64,000 bases of DNA from Vanrija pseudolonga (Eukaryota; Basidiomycota; Tremellomycetes; Trichosporonales; Trichosporonaceae): NCBI RefSeq assembly GCF_020906515.1, contig NC_085849.1, positions 930,001-994,000 on the forward strand, in the 5' to 3' direction. Each line of letters begins with the position of its first letter. Position 1 is the stretch's first letter. Under the pieces are notes generated by a model. It had not been told where the DNA came from. It saw nothing but the letters and a program-made list of their open reading frames with translations, and searched no databases. Of the stretch, positions 11,337 through 22,800 are shown piece by piece. Both the position numbers and the translations under genes were made by a program.

Positions 11337-12999
11337 ATGAGCGACCCAACGGGCCTCCTCTCGCTCCCAGACGAGCTGTAAGCTGCGCTCCGTCTGTCCC
11401 GCTAACACCAGCCTCCTGCAGATAGTCCTCGAGCTGCCCCCGACCCCAGCGGCGCTCCACGCCCCGAGCCTCACCTGCCGCCGACTACACGCGGCCGCGA
11501 GCTCGCCGATCGCGTGGGCGCGCGTGTTCTTCGCTGTGCCGGGGTTCCGGTTGCGGCCGGAGTTTGCGCGCCGCGTAGTGGCGACCGTCGACGCGCCGGG
11601 GCGGTGGGACGAGGACGGGCGGACGTGGGTGCCGGGCCGCGCTGGGCCGCCGGCGCCGGCGCTGTCCTGGCGTGACTGGCTCGCGCGGTTCCCGCGCCTC
11701 GTCCTCCCCGCGCGCCTGGTATCCTTGCTCACAGGCGAAGCGGCAGAGGCCTCAGCGCCGGCCGGAACGCGGACCCCGAGCTCGGCGCCGTTGTCGACAG
11801 CCGACGCGCCAATCCCAGTACACTACCCCACGCTGTACCGCGCGCGCCTGCTCGCGGGGGAAGAGATGCGCGGCCTCGGGCCGCACGCGCGCTTTCCCTA
11901 CGCTGGCATCGACGACGAAGCAAGCGAGGAAGACGTGCCCGTCAGCCCGAACCACGTGTGGACGATGGACGCGCACGCGGGGTACGTGTACGCTGTGGCG
12001 CTCAAGTCGCCGTGGGCGATCAGCGGGAGCCGCGACCGCAGCTTCCGGGTATGGTGTATGCCTCCCCTGGGGGCGGTCGAGAGCGAGTACGGCCCCGTGC
12101 TTGCGTACACCCATGAATCAGCACACGAGGGCAGCGTGCTCAGCGTCGACTTTGAGTGTTCTGGCAGCGCGGGGTTCCTGGTCACTGGGTCGAGCGACAT
12201 GACGGCGTCGTGCTGGGCGCTCGACTTTGGGACTGGCGCCCAAGACGCGCGCGGGGACGTGTCGGGTGTGTCGGCGCACAAGGTCGCCACGCTCAGAGGG
12301 CACACAGGGCGCGTGGCTGCCGTCGCTCTGACACAGCGGTTCATTGTCACTGGGTGAGTTGGGCTCTTCCCGCGCGGCGCTAACCCGACTAAAGGTCGCA
12401 CGACAGCACGATACGAATCTACGACCGCGCCACCGTGGTCGACGACGCGCCGCCGCTCCACGTACTCCACACGCACGTCGAGCCGCTGAGCGCGATCCGC
12501 CTCGACCCGTCGGGCGGCGAGCGTATCGTCACTACCGCGATCGACGGGAAATGGGCGATCGTCGACCTTGCGACGGGGGCGGAGGTGGCAGGCCGGGGCG
12601 GAGGGCCAAAGTACACCTGTGTCGACTGGGCGGGGGACACGGTGGCCTGCGGCACCGTCGACGGGCAGGTCCTCCTCTACTCTGCGAGCGACGCCGCCGT
12701 GCGCCTCGCCATTCCTGGCGAGCTGCGGCGCCCCGTCCGTGCTGTGCTGTATGACGATGATGCGGGGAGTATCTTGTCTGCCGGGCACGACCAACGCGCA
12801 CACTTCTGGGACCTCGCTGGCCGTAGGCAGCGGACGTACGACTTCCAGGCGCACACCGTCTACGCTATGAGCCGTGACGGGCTTCGCTTGGCCTGGTGAG
12901 TGGAGCTGTGCTGGTTACGCTGACGACAGCGCCGCGGGCACATCAGTCTGGTTCATCACGTACGGCGCGGGCCTGCCCTACTTCGGCCTGTTTGCGTGA
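11337..12999 (+). CDS. F-box and WD40-repeat protein
   Basis: Likely substrate receptor of an SCF ubiquitin ligase. Four exons (11337-11377, 11412-12353, 12395-12895, 12930-12999) give 517 aa. The N-terminal F-box reads LSLPDELLLQIVLELPP followed by L..CR.LHAAA, which would bind Skp1. The intron 1 acceptor was set at CACCAG (11411) because the downstream CTGCAG would create a stop. WD repeats start near residue 205: AHAGYVYAVAL..SGSRDRSFRVW, AHEGSVLSVDF..TGSSDMTASCW, LRGHTGRVAAVAL..TGSHDSTIRIYD, several degenerate blades, and SAGHDQRAHFWDL. Between F-box and propeller lies a Pro/Ala-rich, poorly conserved linker. I cannot assign it to a specific family member such as Pof10 or Met30. Base composition is more GC-rich than its neighbours. 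Confidence 0.85.
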
Positions 13000-13279
13000 G
13001 CGATCGAGCAAGCGGGCAACGTCGATTGTTTGGTTCCCCTAGCGCTCGCTCTCTTGTTCGCCTCGCTCGCAGCGCAGGCCGAATACACCAATCGAAACAA
13101 GAACCCGATCTATTTGTGTATTGTTCCGCACCACCAGATCTCGCCCACCAACTCACACCCCCGACGCCCTGTCTCGGCCTGTAATGCTAGAGTGGTATGC
13201 ATGTAAGTTGCCCATGTAGAGGCATGTAAATTGCCCGTGATGGAGTTTTGCGTCTAGTCCTCGTGGAGCGATTTTACGT

Positions 13280-14940
13280 CTACTCCTCCTCCTTCTCGGC
13301 CTCCTCCTCGGCGTTGTTGGTCACCTCGTACCGCTTGCCGCGGATACCCCAGATGCCCCAGTTTGTCTTGACACCGACGCGAATGTCCCACTCGGCAATC
13401 TCCCACTTGCGCGAGCCGAAGGGGTTGGCGCCGGGGGTGAGGATGAGCTCAAACTCGTCAGTCACGCCCTCAATGGGCGGTGCCGGCGTCGTCGGCAGGC
13501 GGACAGACGAAGGGTACTCGCTTGGGCTGTCGGGGCCGGCCGTGGGCGGCTGCGTGCCGTAGACGGCCGACACGTCGCGCGCGAGGTCGGTAGGCGAGAA
13601 GGCAGTGAAGAAGAGACCGCACTTGGTCTCGAGAATCTGCTGCAGTGGCTTGCGCCACGACGTCTCGGCCTGCACGAGCGGCTGCTGGCCCTCCTGCTTG
13701 TTCTCGGGCGACTGGTCGGGGAATCCGAGTCCAGGCGAGAAGGCGAAGAAGACGTCCTGGTAGGGGTCGAAGGGGCCGAGCTGGTTGTGCACGTTCTGGT
13801 ACGTCGACTGGATCGACGTGAGCTTGAGCTGCGGGCTCACGTTGAAGTCGCAGGTCGGGTAGCCATACTTGCTTCCCTCGGTCTCCATCTTGAGGTATTC
13901 GCGCTTGCGGCCGTCGACAATGGGGATGCCGGCCTCGGGGCCGATGAAGAAGATGTTGAACTGAGTCGTGGGGAAGAGGTGAGCGACCTGCAGCCACAGG
14001 TCGGCAGGGAGCGTCGACTCGGCACGCGCTCCGAGAATGAAGATGCGCACGGGGGGCATTGGCCGAATGTCGCTCGACCTCTCAATCGTCGTGCCGGGGG
14101 GAGGGTGGATCGTGGAGTGGATCGCTGGGGTGTGAGCTGTGAAACCAACGCAAGGCAATTAACTCACCGGCCATGCTTCTCCTGCCCTCGTGGGTGATGC
14201 GGCCATTGCTAGCGTTGAAGGGACCGTTCTGGTGCAGCACACTGAGGATGGTGATCGGGTACGTCATGAGCTTGGAGACGTGGCGGATTGCCCGTGGCGA
14301 GTTGATGGACACGAAGCCACGCGTGAAGAAGAACGAGTCCCACGTCGCGAGCGACACGGCCTGCTCGTATGGCTGAATACCTGGAGGTGTTAATACGAGC
14401 TGGACACCACCTCATGGGCTCCTCCAGCTCACCGGGCATGTTCTCAAACTCGACAATACGGCGGCCGCTACGAATGTCGTGCTCGTCCTCGTTCACCTCG
14501 CGGATACGGGGGCAGTACTCGTCGTGCTCCGCCTTGCCCTCGACCCATCGCTCCTCGCTCGCATGCGAAGGGAAGCCGCAGTTGGGGCATTCGTACTTGA
14601 CCGGGACCTGCTCGTGGTGCTTCTCGTATGAGACAGGGCAGATCGAGTAGGTGCGGATCCGCTCGCCCTTCTCGCGGAGGGCCTCGAACGGCGACTCGGA
14701 GAGCTTGTGGAACAGGTCGGCCTGGGACAGGATGAGCTTGTTGTCTGTCCCCTGTTCGAACTGCGGCTGCTTCTTCTTCTTCTGGAAGATGTTGAAAAAG
14801 GTGCGCTTGGCCTGCAGCGAAGGTACGGCCTGGCGGGGGAGCACGGCCGAGGGAACGGCGGAGGGAATCGGACTGGCGCGCGACGCGACGACCGGCCGGT
14901 ACGCGGCGCGCGTGAGAGCGCGTCCTGTAGCTTGGCGCAT
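13280..14940 (-). CDS. MSS51: Mitochondrial COX1 translation regulator Mss51
   Basis: Mss51 activates translation of mitochondrial COX1 mRNA and couples it to cytochrome oxidase assembly at the inner membrane. Exons 14940-14433, 14380-14168 and 14124-13280 give 521 aa. The N-terminal 50 residues are rich in Arg, Ala and Ser without acidic residues, as in a matrix-targeting peptide. Next comes the family's MYND-like zinc region: CPVSYEKHHEQVPVKYECPN, then CGFPSH, ERW and a final H..EYC. The conserved C-terminal core has SWDSFFFTRGF-like sequence, LMTYPITILSVLHQNGPF, ILGARAESTLP, LWLQVAHLFP and FIGPEAG. The end is Glu-rich. The start is the only ATG ahead of the presequence. It is divergent from the ankyrin-like gene 297 nt away. 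Confidence 0.93.
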
Positions 14941-15237
14941 GGTGAGCGGTAGGGGGTGGGGCTACCGGTGACGGTGATGTGCCGAGATCGTAGAGTAGAG
15001 AGGTGTGGTTGTGATGGAGGAGGAGACGGAGGACCGATTCTCGGAGACGCAAAGTCTCGTTGGGCCTCTGCCGGATCGACGCCGAGCGCCGGCATGCGAA
15101 ATCAGTGAATGCGTCACGTGACTTTGGCGTCGCCACCCAGGGCAATATTGTGTTTTGGCGTTTTGCTAAGACCATCAAGTCCTTGTCTTTCCGTATCTCT
15201 CTTCAACGACACTGCACTCTCTTGCTCGACAGCGACA

Positions 15238-16450
15238 ATGATATCGGCCCCCGTGGGCATGGCTGGGCTGGGGTCACCCTTCTCCACGCCTAGGGCTCAG
15301 CGGTTCGCCTCGTCACTCGACGCTGTATCCCCCTCACTCTCCACCCCACTGTTCAGACCACGCACCCCGCTTGGACCTTCCCTCCTCAACTCGTCACCAG
15401 TCGCTGTAAAGGCCGACCCGCGTGACACACCAGTGTACATTGCACCCAAGCCCAAGGCAGCCCCAACAGCCAGCATCAACGACCTCGCAGTAGAAGTGAG
15501 CCTTCAGTGACAAAGCGTACGCTGTGTTTGGACAAACACTAACAGCGCCCAGATCATTCAGGACATTCACCTTCTAGCGGGCAACCCCCATTTCCCGGCC
15601 GTCAACCAACATGTTCACAACTGTCTCACAAGCCCATCTCCAACATATGCCGCTGCCTACATGCTTCACCTGTATCGCGACTGTCACACCAGGGACATTC
15701 TCACCAGCGCCTTGCGACACCGTATCGTCGACATTGCCGTCGCCGAAGAGATGAGGCGTCTGTGGAACAATCGCCGGGGCTATGTCCCCAGTCACCAGTC
15801 GTACCTCGACACCGCCTCGCCACGAACTCGGTCACCGTCCAGGACGCCGACTGTGTCAGTGCCCTCCACACCGGAGAAACAGCCCAAACCTAGCAGACCA
15901 GCCCTCTCTGTGCACCGTCTTCCCCGCCGCATCTTCCGGCACCGTCCAGGCCCACAAGACCCAGCCATCGCACCCATAATCAAGTTCCTGTTCGAGCGCT
16001 ACGACCCACCTGTCAACAGTGGCCAAGGATATGCGCTCCAGCGGTCGGTGTTGAACGCCAACTATGAGCTAGTCGAGTATCTCTTGCGTCGCGGTGCCGA
16101 CACAATGATCAAGGACCGGCTAGCCATCATTCTGGCCATTCGCGCCAAGGACTTGCGCATGATCAAGCTGCTTGTCGAGCCACTTCCTGGCGCTGGGACG
16201 TTCAAGGAGGAGGGTGACAGTCCAACAACAAGTCGCGGCAAGAAGCGCAAGATTATCGACCGTGTTAAGATCGACTCGAAGCTTGTCCGTGAGGCCATGT
16301 CCGCCACCGACCCATGCGAAGAGATCATTCACTACTTTGTGAATGAGAAGGGTGAGTAGGGCTGGCTTCCGGGGTTTGGAAGACCGCCGCTAACGAGTTT
16401 TAGGAGCCATGCCCCCACTAAACGAGATTATGGCCCTGGGGAGGGATTAG
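15238..16450 (+). CDS. Uncharacterised protein with ankyrin-like helices
   Basis: I do not recognise the family. Exons 15238-15495, 15553-16351 and 16404-16450 give 367 aa. The first 85 residues are Pro/Ser-rich. A helical block follows (IIQDIHLLAGNPHFPAVN, then AYMLHLYRDC and LRHRIVDIAVAEEMRRLW), then a Ser/Pro/Arg linker, and a C-terminal half with ankyrin-like pairs: ALQRSVLNANYELVEYLLRR followed by GAD, and LAIILAIRAKDLRMIKLLVE. A KKRK cluster near residue 335 could be a nuclear signal. The short last exon adds only MPPLNEIMALGRD. All splice sites are consensus and frame holds across three exons, so the gene is real, but its role is unknown; it is probably restricted to this fungal lineage. 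Confidence 0.72.
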
Positions 16451-17893
16451 ACCACAACTTTGTACAAGTAGCACTACACTAGCATTGAGCATGTTGCCAG
16501 ACCACAACGCGTTACGCGTCAGATAGACGCGTAGGGGCCAGACCCCGGGGTTTGTCTCGGCCGAGGTGAAACAGGAAACAGTCGCGGTGTCAGACGTGCT
16601 GCACGTCGACGTGGACGCGTGCCCGGCGTGGCCCTATCCCTACAATGTGCGGCGATAGACGCGAGTACATGAGTCCAGTGAACTGTAAACTGGACCAGGC
16701 TCGAGTTGGGGGTGTTAATATCTTTGTTTGGTTCGTCTGTGCACGGAATGGCTTGGCCGTACGCAGTAAGCCCGAGTGGGAGGTGTGGCATGCAGTGGCC
16801 GGCCTGAATCGTGCCTCTTTCGCGGCAGCGCGGGCGGAGATGGATGACGCAACAAGCCGAACACGAGCCGGTGAATCAGTGTATCAGCACGCGCGCGGCG
16901 TGTACCCAATGCCCATGCACTGGGTCGCTCGGTTGGCCGACATGCTGCCTGCCATGCATGGTACAATACCGAGCCGCGGCTACCTACCTACACAGCGGGC
17001 AGCAGCGTTGCGCAGTTTTACAGCTGCACTTGCCGAACGGCCAGCCGACCGACCAGCTGAGTGTCAGAGGGGACCTTAATTCAAGGCGACGCCGACGACG
17101 GCGGCCTGATCTTAAACTGTGGCGCGTGAATGCCACCATCCATGGCCGCCAGCCCTGGCTGGCGTAGCTGGCGTCACACACCGCCGCGCGCGACTGAATG
17201 CATTGATAACACATTGTATCGGCCACGGCGCGACGCCGCCAGCCCAGCCGCGCGGCGACGGACAAACACAAGCTAACATGCATGGGCGGGCGTCGCGAGC
17301 CGTGCGTGCTGCTGCTGCGCGACGCGCCGCCAGAGCGAGGCGTCGGGGGGCGGCGGCGCGCCAGGCTTCGGTCCGATCGCAAGGTGACTCTGCTAGGATG
17401 TTGCCGAGTGGTGCGTGCCTCGCCTCACCTCGCTGCTGAAACAGAGATGAACCCACCACGTACGCACACACCGGGCACCATGTCGCTCCTGTCGTTGTCG
17501 CGTCCCGGTGCCAGGCAACGCCCTCCCTCCCTGCTCAGCTGCCAGCCAGTTGCTGGCCATTCATGTCGCCCGCTCCTGACCCATGCGCCATGGGCTAGAC
17601 GGCGCGACGGTGGGCACGGCGCCAAAGGAAGGCAACAACATGGACATTGGTTGCCGCACAGCTGACCTTCCTTGCTGGATTCTGTCACGACGACGTCTGG
17701 TGGAGCGCAGTCGACACTACTTAAGCACCTCTCAACGTCGTCTTCCCTCTCTCATCACTCTTCTTCTTCTCTCTGTCCAGTCTTCCACCTTCACCTTCAG
17801 CAACTTGTCAAGTTGTGAACACACTTCTCTTCATTGTGAACCACACCCACCTCCTCACCCTCCTTCACATTACAATCTCGCCACCCCTCCGCT
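16451..17893. other. Long intergenic region upstream of the CPL1-like gene
   Basis: About 1.44 kb with no supportable coding region on either strand. The part from 17700 to 17893 is rich in C and T on the plus strand, an arrangement common just upstream of strongly expressed fungal genes. The unusually long upstream region, compared with 60-500 nt elsewhere, would fit a regulated secreted-protein gene; that is inference. Confidence 0.5.
17730..17893 (+). promoter_or_regulatory. CT-rich leader or core promoter of the CPL1-like gene
   Basis: Repeated TCTTC, CTCTC and CACCTC stretches run up to the ATG at 17894 on the coding strand. In fungi such pyrimidine tracts often mark the transcription start region and 5' leader of well-expressed genes. 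No TATA box was found at a fitting distance. Confidence 0.35.
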
Positions 17894-19036
17894 ATGCGCT
17901 CCCCAACCGTCTTCCTCGCGACCGCCGCGGTCGCTGTGACCTACGCACAGGCCCAGACCTTCCTCCAGTGTGCTCTGCTCACCGCCGGCACCGGCATCCT
18001 CTCGGGCCTCACCAACCAGGTGTCGAGTATTGGCTCGCCAGCCAACTCGCCTACTGGGTGCCCGGTAAGTATGACCCCCCTGCCTTCCTCCTGACCTCCT
18101 AGGCGGCGTGCAAGGCCAACGTCCCCGGATCGGTCTACTCCTTCTTCTTCCCCATCGTCGGTGGCCTCGGCTCCTGCTACTGCGGCGGAGCCGCAAGCTC
18201 CCCCGGCGCAGGATCCGTCTCGATCGGTACGTGCTCCTATAAGCCCATTCCCAGTCATCACTGACTCGAGCAGGAACAAGCTCAACTGGAGGGTGCCCTG
18301 TCGGCGAGTTTGACGTCGAGTACCTCCCCGCCACGCCCTTCACCTTCACTGGCTGCTTCTCCTCGGCCACGATCACCCCCGGGACCTCCACCTCCATCAC
18401 CGACGACGCCTCGTGCTTCACCTCGTGCGCCGCTGGCGGCTACAAGTACATGGCTCTCACGTCGGCCTTCAACAGCAACAACTACCAGTGCCAGTGCTCC
18501 AACACGGTCACTCCCGGTCCTGCGCAGACTTGCCAGGTCGGCTCGGTCCAGCTCTACACTTCGTCGACGGCGTCTGGCGCTGCCCGTCGCCGCCGCAACC
18601 TCCTTGCTGCGCAGGAGGCTGCACGCACCCGTACTCTCTGCCCTCCCTTCCAGACGGCGTGCACTATCCCCGACTCTGAGCACAACTACGAATGCGTCGA
18701 CACGAGGTACGAGCTTGGTAAGTGTCTCATCACACACTAATCGCGAGTTGCCCGCTGACGATCAATCCAGAGTCTTGCGGCGGCTGTGTTACTCCGATCT
18801 TCGGCGCCCAGACTGGCATCGCGCCCGCACGCATTGGTACCGAGTAAGACATTCTATTGTTCTGGATCAAAACACTAACACGCGCCAGCTGCACCTCGCT
18901 CCCTGGCGTCGCCTTTGGCGGTGTGTCGTGTATCCAAGGCAGGTGCCACATTGGCCGCTGCGAGCCAGGCTACCAGCTCCTCCGCGGCAGCTGTGTGCCC
19001 GCCCTCTACTTCAACGGCATGAAGCGCCAAGAGTGA
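17894..19036 (+). CDS. Secreted WSC/CPL1-domain protein
   Basis: A cysteine-rich secreted protein of the CPL1-like family; Cryptococcus Cpl1 is a secreted TLR4-activating virulence factor, while most relatives are unstudied. Five exons (17894-18064, 18103-18226, 18274-18717, 18771-18843, 18889-19036) give 319 aa. A signal peptide (MRSPTVFLATAAVAVTYAQA) is followed by two WSC-like cysteine modules, the second with FTGCFSS, ASCFTSCAAGGYKYMAL and YQCQCSN. RRRR lies at residues 203-206. After it comes the CPL1 region: CPPFQTAC, YECVDT, ESCGGC, DCTSLPG, CIQGRCHIGRCEPGYQ and a final SCV. There is no membrane anchor or GPI signal, so it is expected to be fully secreted, possibly cut at the Arg run by a Kex2-type protease. 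The true function is unknown. Confidence 0.88.
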
Positions 19037-19814
19037 TGGCAAACCACTCTAAACCTCTCCTTCCCTCCCTCTCCCCAGCCATAGACCCCCACCTCCTCCC
19101 CCCCATAATGCAAGTGCGAACGATGAGGAACGCCCCGACTTTCAACCCTTTCGGAACCAAGTCGCTTATGACCTAGTCAATACCCAGCGCGGACATTCAG
19201 CGGACAGACAGGCCCAACCCATGAACAATGAGATGTAACTTTTGTTACTTTGGCGTTCGATCCAACTAGAGGCTGACTGATGTCAATGGGCAGCTATTGC
19301 TGTCCTCGCATTGCTTGAAAGGTGACAAAGCTTAATGTGGCGCTGCTCGGAGTCAATAGAGAATCTAGGGCAATGTCTGATTGTTTCGGCTTTGCCCTAA
19401 GCAGCCACTAGCTACAGTCGACGCCACACTGTCGTTTCTGTTTCGAACCAAGACAGAAGACTGAAAACCTTGTTCTGAACTGGCATGGCCGGTGAATGGC
19501 GCCAGCCTGAATTGTGCCTGCATTATACCCGACGTGAGGGAGACGCGTACTGGGTAGTCACGCACGGCAGTCACTGACGACTGCGCGCGACTGCGGACTG
19601 AACCTCGACGCCCGTCACCTTGATGCCTGCAAGGTCTTACTTAACCAGGTCCATCTATCAACTGGTGCATTCGCATTATTCAGGGTGTGCAGTGCACTGG
19701 GACATTGATGATGATGGTATACAAGGGGCCAAAGGGCGAACCAAAGCTACAACAGACGTGAGACAACAGTGAATGCACACACACCCAAAAGCCAGGGAAA
19801 TGTCCTGTCGTCCT
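19037..19814. other. Convergent gap between the CPL1-like gene and the KIN4-like kinase
   Basis: About 780 nt between two convergent stop codons; it holds both 3' ends. It is less GC-rich than the genes. No coding region, repeat or hairpin of note was identified. Confidence 0.5.
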
Positions 19815-22800
19815 CTATTCTTCCTCCTCGTCCTCCTCCTCGATCACGGGCGCTTGTGTGCGTGCCGCGCCGACGGTGCCGCGCCGGCCTCGTGTGGTTG
19901 TCGAAGCACACGACGATGAAGTTGTCGATGTCGACTCCGGTGCACTCTTCGCAGCCGGCTTGCTACTGCTGCCGCTCCCTTCGTCGATTCGCGCTGGTGC
20001 AGGGTTTCGTGACGCCATGCCAGGAGGCGCGCGCTTGCCTGCAGAGTTGAATCGGCCAGTAGCAGGGCCTGATGGAGCAGCACCAGGGTATGCCGTGTTG
20101 ACGCTCCACCTGTTCTGGAACGAAGTCGTCGCGCCTCCAGACGACTGCTGGCCGAGCCCACCAGCAAATGCGTCGTCGTCCTCGCTCTCCCAGTCGTCGT
20201 CGAGGTCCTTGTTCTGGAACACGTCGCGGAGCGGCGGCTTCCCGCGGCCAAGAGAACCATGCGCGCTCAGGGCCAGAGGCGAGCGCGTTCTGGTGTGCAT
20301 GCCATGATGGTGGGACAAGGTCGCTCTGTCCTCAAGTCGTTTGCCGCGGGTAGACGCGGCGTCTTGCGACAGGTCGGCATCGCTCTCATCACGGTCGGCT
20401 TGCCGGCTAAGATCGATTGATGATGCGCGAGACGAAACGTTGGATCTAACGCTCGAGGCGACAGACGCCGGTCTCATAACCTTTGCCTCATGCAGCACCT
20501 TCATGTGGCGGACCCTCGTCGACGAACTGCCGGACGCCGCTCTGCGGTGGTAGTCGTGAAGCGGTGAGGCCGGCGGGGCACGGAAACGACCAGATCCTTC
20601 CGACTGCATTGTGGGAGAGCGCAGCGACGATCGGCGGCTGTCTCCCCCGCGTCGGCGCACAGAGCCAAGTTCGTGATCGGAAGTTGGGGTCTGCGTCCCA
20701 CCGCTGCGAGCACTTCTGGTGCTCCGATGACTACGCTCACTCGCTCGTCGGTTAAGACTGTAGTTGAGCCCATCGTTCATGTTGATCGTAAAGTCGGCAT
20801 AGTGGTTGGACGCGATAGAAGACCGACGAGAGTTGACACTGCTCGAACGGTGCGAGTAGAGTCCACGGCCGCCGTCAAACGAAGCGCGACGAGAAGAACC
20901 CGGGAGTGGTGTGCGGTTCATGTGAGGACCCCGCGCACCAATGCCCCTCGACGGAACGACGATAGGCGGCGGCTTGTTAGGAACCCGGATCGGCGATGGC
21001 TCGCGCTTCTTGCGCCGCTTGTCCTCGTTGAAGAGATGGCGGAACTGCGCCCAGATACTATCCTTTTTAGGAGCCTTGAGCCGAGCGGCTTCCAGCGTCG
21101 ACTCTGCACTCCTGCTGAACGATTCGCCACCTGACCGATCGCTGGGCTGGCTGGCGGGAGTGATCGGGATTAGGGCTGGTGATGGCTCCCGGCTTCGGTG
21201 CGACCCTGGCTGTGACGAGTCGGCATTCAGTAACGTCGGATCACTCTCGCTTCTCGGCATCCGCGGCGGCATGGGGATCGGCATCGTCTTTCCTGGCGAA
21301 TCGGCTCGCTTCGGTCCAGAGTCGGTCGTCTCGGAGGAATGCCAACTCGGCTCCCTCGGCTCACGGTCGCCGAAGTCTCGACTTGGGTGCTGGTTGTGTC
21401 CCTCTTTTACGTCGTGCTTCTTACCACCAAGTGCTAGAACTGAAGTCGCGCGCTGAAGCATCGTCATCGATGGCGAGCGGTTCTTGTTCTTGTCCCGAGG
21501 TGGTGACAGCTCCAAGGTCGGGGGTGTCTGCGTGATGACGGCAATTGGGGAGTGTGGTGGCGAGTGCCTGTGCTCTGCTCCGTCGCCTCGATGGGGAGCC
21601 AGAAGGGTGCTTGTCGACGTAGTCGACGATGGCGGGATGCCATGCTCTGGAGTTTTGGCTCTGGACTGGTCGGTAGATGACACGGTAAACGTAGGTGGGT
21701 TGATATGGTCGGACGTGAATGCTGCTGCAGACGGCGAGCGCTCGCCAGCTTCGGCGCGGCGTTCCCTGGCCCGCCGCGCCGCGCGCTCTCGTTTCCGAGC
21801 CGCTGACGCACGGCGGGCTTCAACGACATCATCCGTCTCACCGCGCTCCAGCTGCTTGAACCGGAGAATCCACCACATGGCAGCCGAGCTATCACAAGCG
21901 TCATTGGACACCGAGTGAACAATCTGGCCAGTGTCGAAACCAAGGTCGGACATCTGGTGAAGAAGCTGCTTCTCCGAGGCCGTTGAGAACAGCGGCGGCT
22001 GGTCGGTGTTGACCAGAATGAGATAGTCCTCGGGCTGGAACGCCTGCCACTGTCCAGAGGTACCTTGGTGCGAGTGCCGTCGCTCCACAGGAAGTTGCGA
22101 TGTGAGCGACCGCCGTTTTGTTCGCACCGGCGTTCGAGAATGGTCGGCGACTGGCAAGGGGAGCGAGTGCTCCTCAATCATTGGCAAACTTGACAGACCC
22201 TGCCGCTCCTCGGTGGCACTGGTGGTCCCAGACTCATCCTCCTTCTGTCCTTCAAGCGTTCCGCGCCGTGAGACCTTGCGAGAGGAGGAAGACCCAGCAT
22301 TGCTAGGAGACTCGGCCTTGCGGATGGTCGACTGGCTGCTGTTCTGGTGCTGCAGATCCAGCTTGTTGCTGTCATTCTCTGCCCGCGAAGCCAGCTCGCC
22401 GACCTCGTCCTCGTTCTCGGCAGTTGTCGGTGTCGTGTCTCCGCTTGCTGGCTTGCTGTGTGTCCAGTCACCAAACTCAAACGAGGTCTCTGACGGGGCG
22501 GAATCGGCGTCTGGCGACGTGCTCGCGTCCTTGGTTTGCTGCTGTGGTGATGCTGATGTGCGGGGTGAGAATGGGAACGACGAGATGGAAGTGGATGAGG
22601 GAACGGGCTTGAGTCCGGTGTCGCCAAAGCTTGTCTGGTGGGGCATCGGGGAATTAGGGACGGAGCGCTGGTCATCCGAGTGGAACGAGTTGAAGGACCT
22701 GGGGTCGTCGGTGCTGACTGCGCCTTGCAAGCTGTCATACATGGTCTTCTTGAACCACTGGTGGTTGAGAATGCCATCCATTGACAAGCGTTCGGAGGGG

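Noticed and set aside
16645-17665. Several open frames of 100-144 codons on both strands
   Set aside because: They are Arg/Ala-rich, overlap each other and lack any recognisable motif; treated as upstream non-coding sequence of the CPL1-like gene.
19431-19460. GGTTCGAAA on the minus strand, resembling a tRNA B box
   Set aside because: The flanking bases do not pair into a T-arm and no A box or acceptor stem fits at the right distance.
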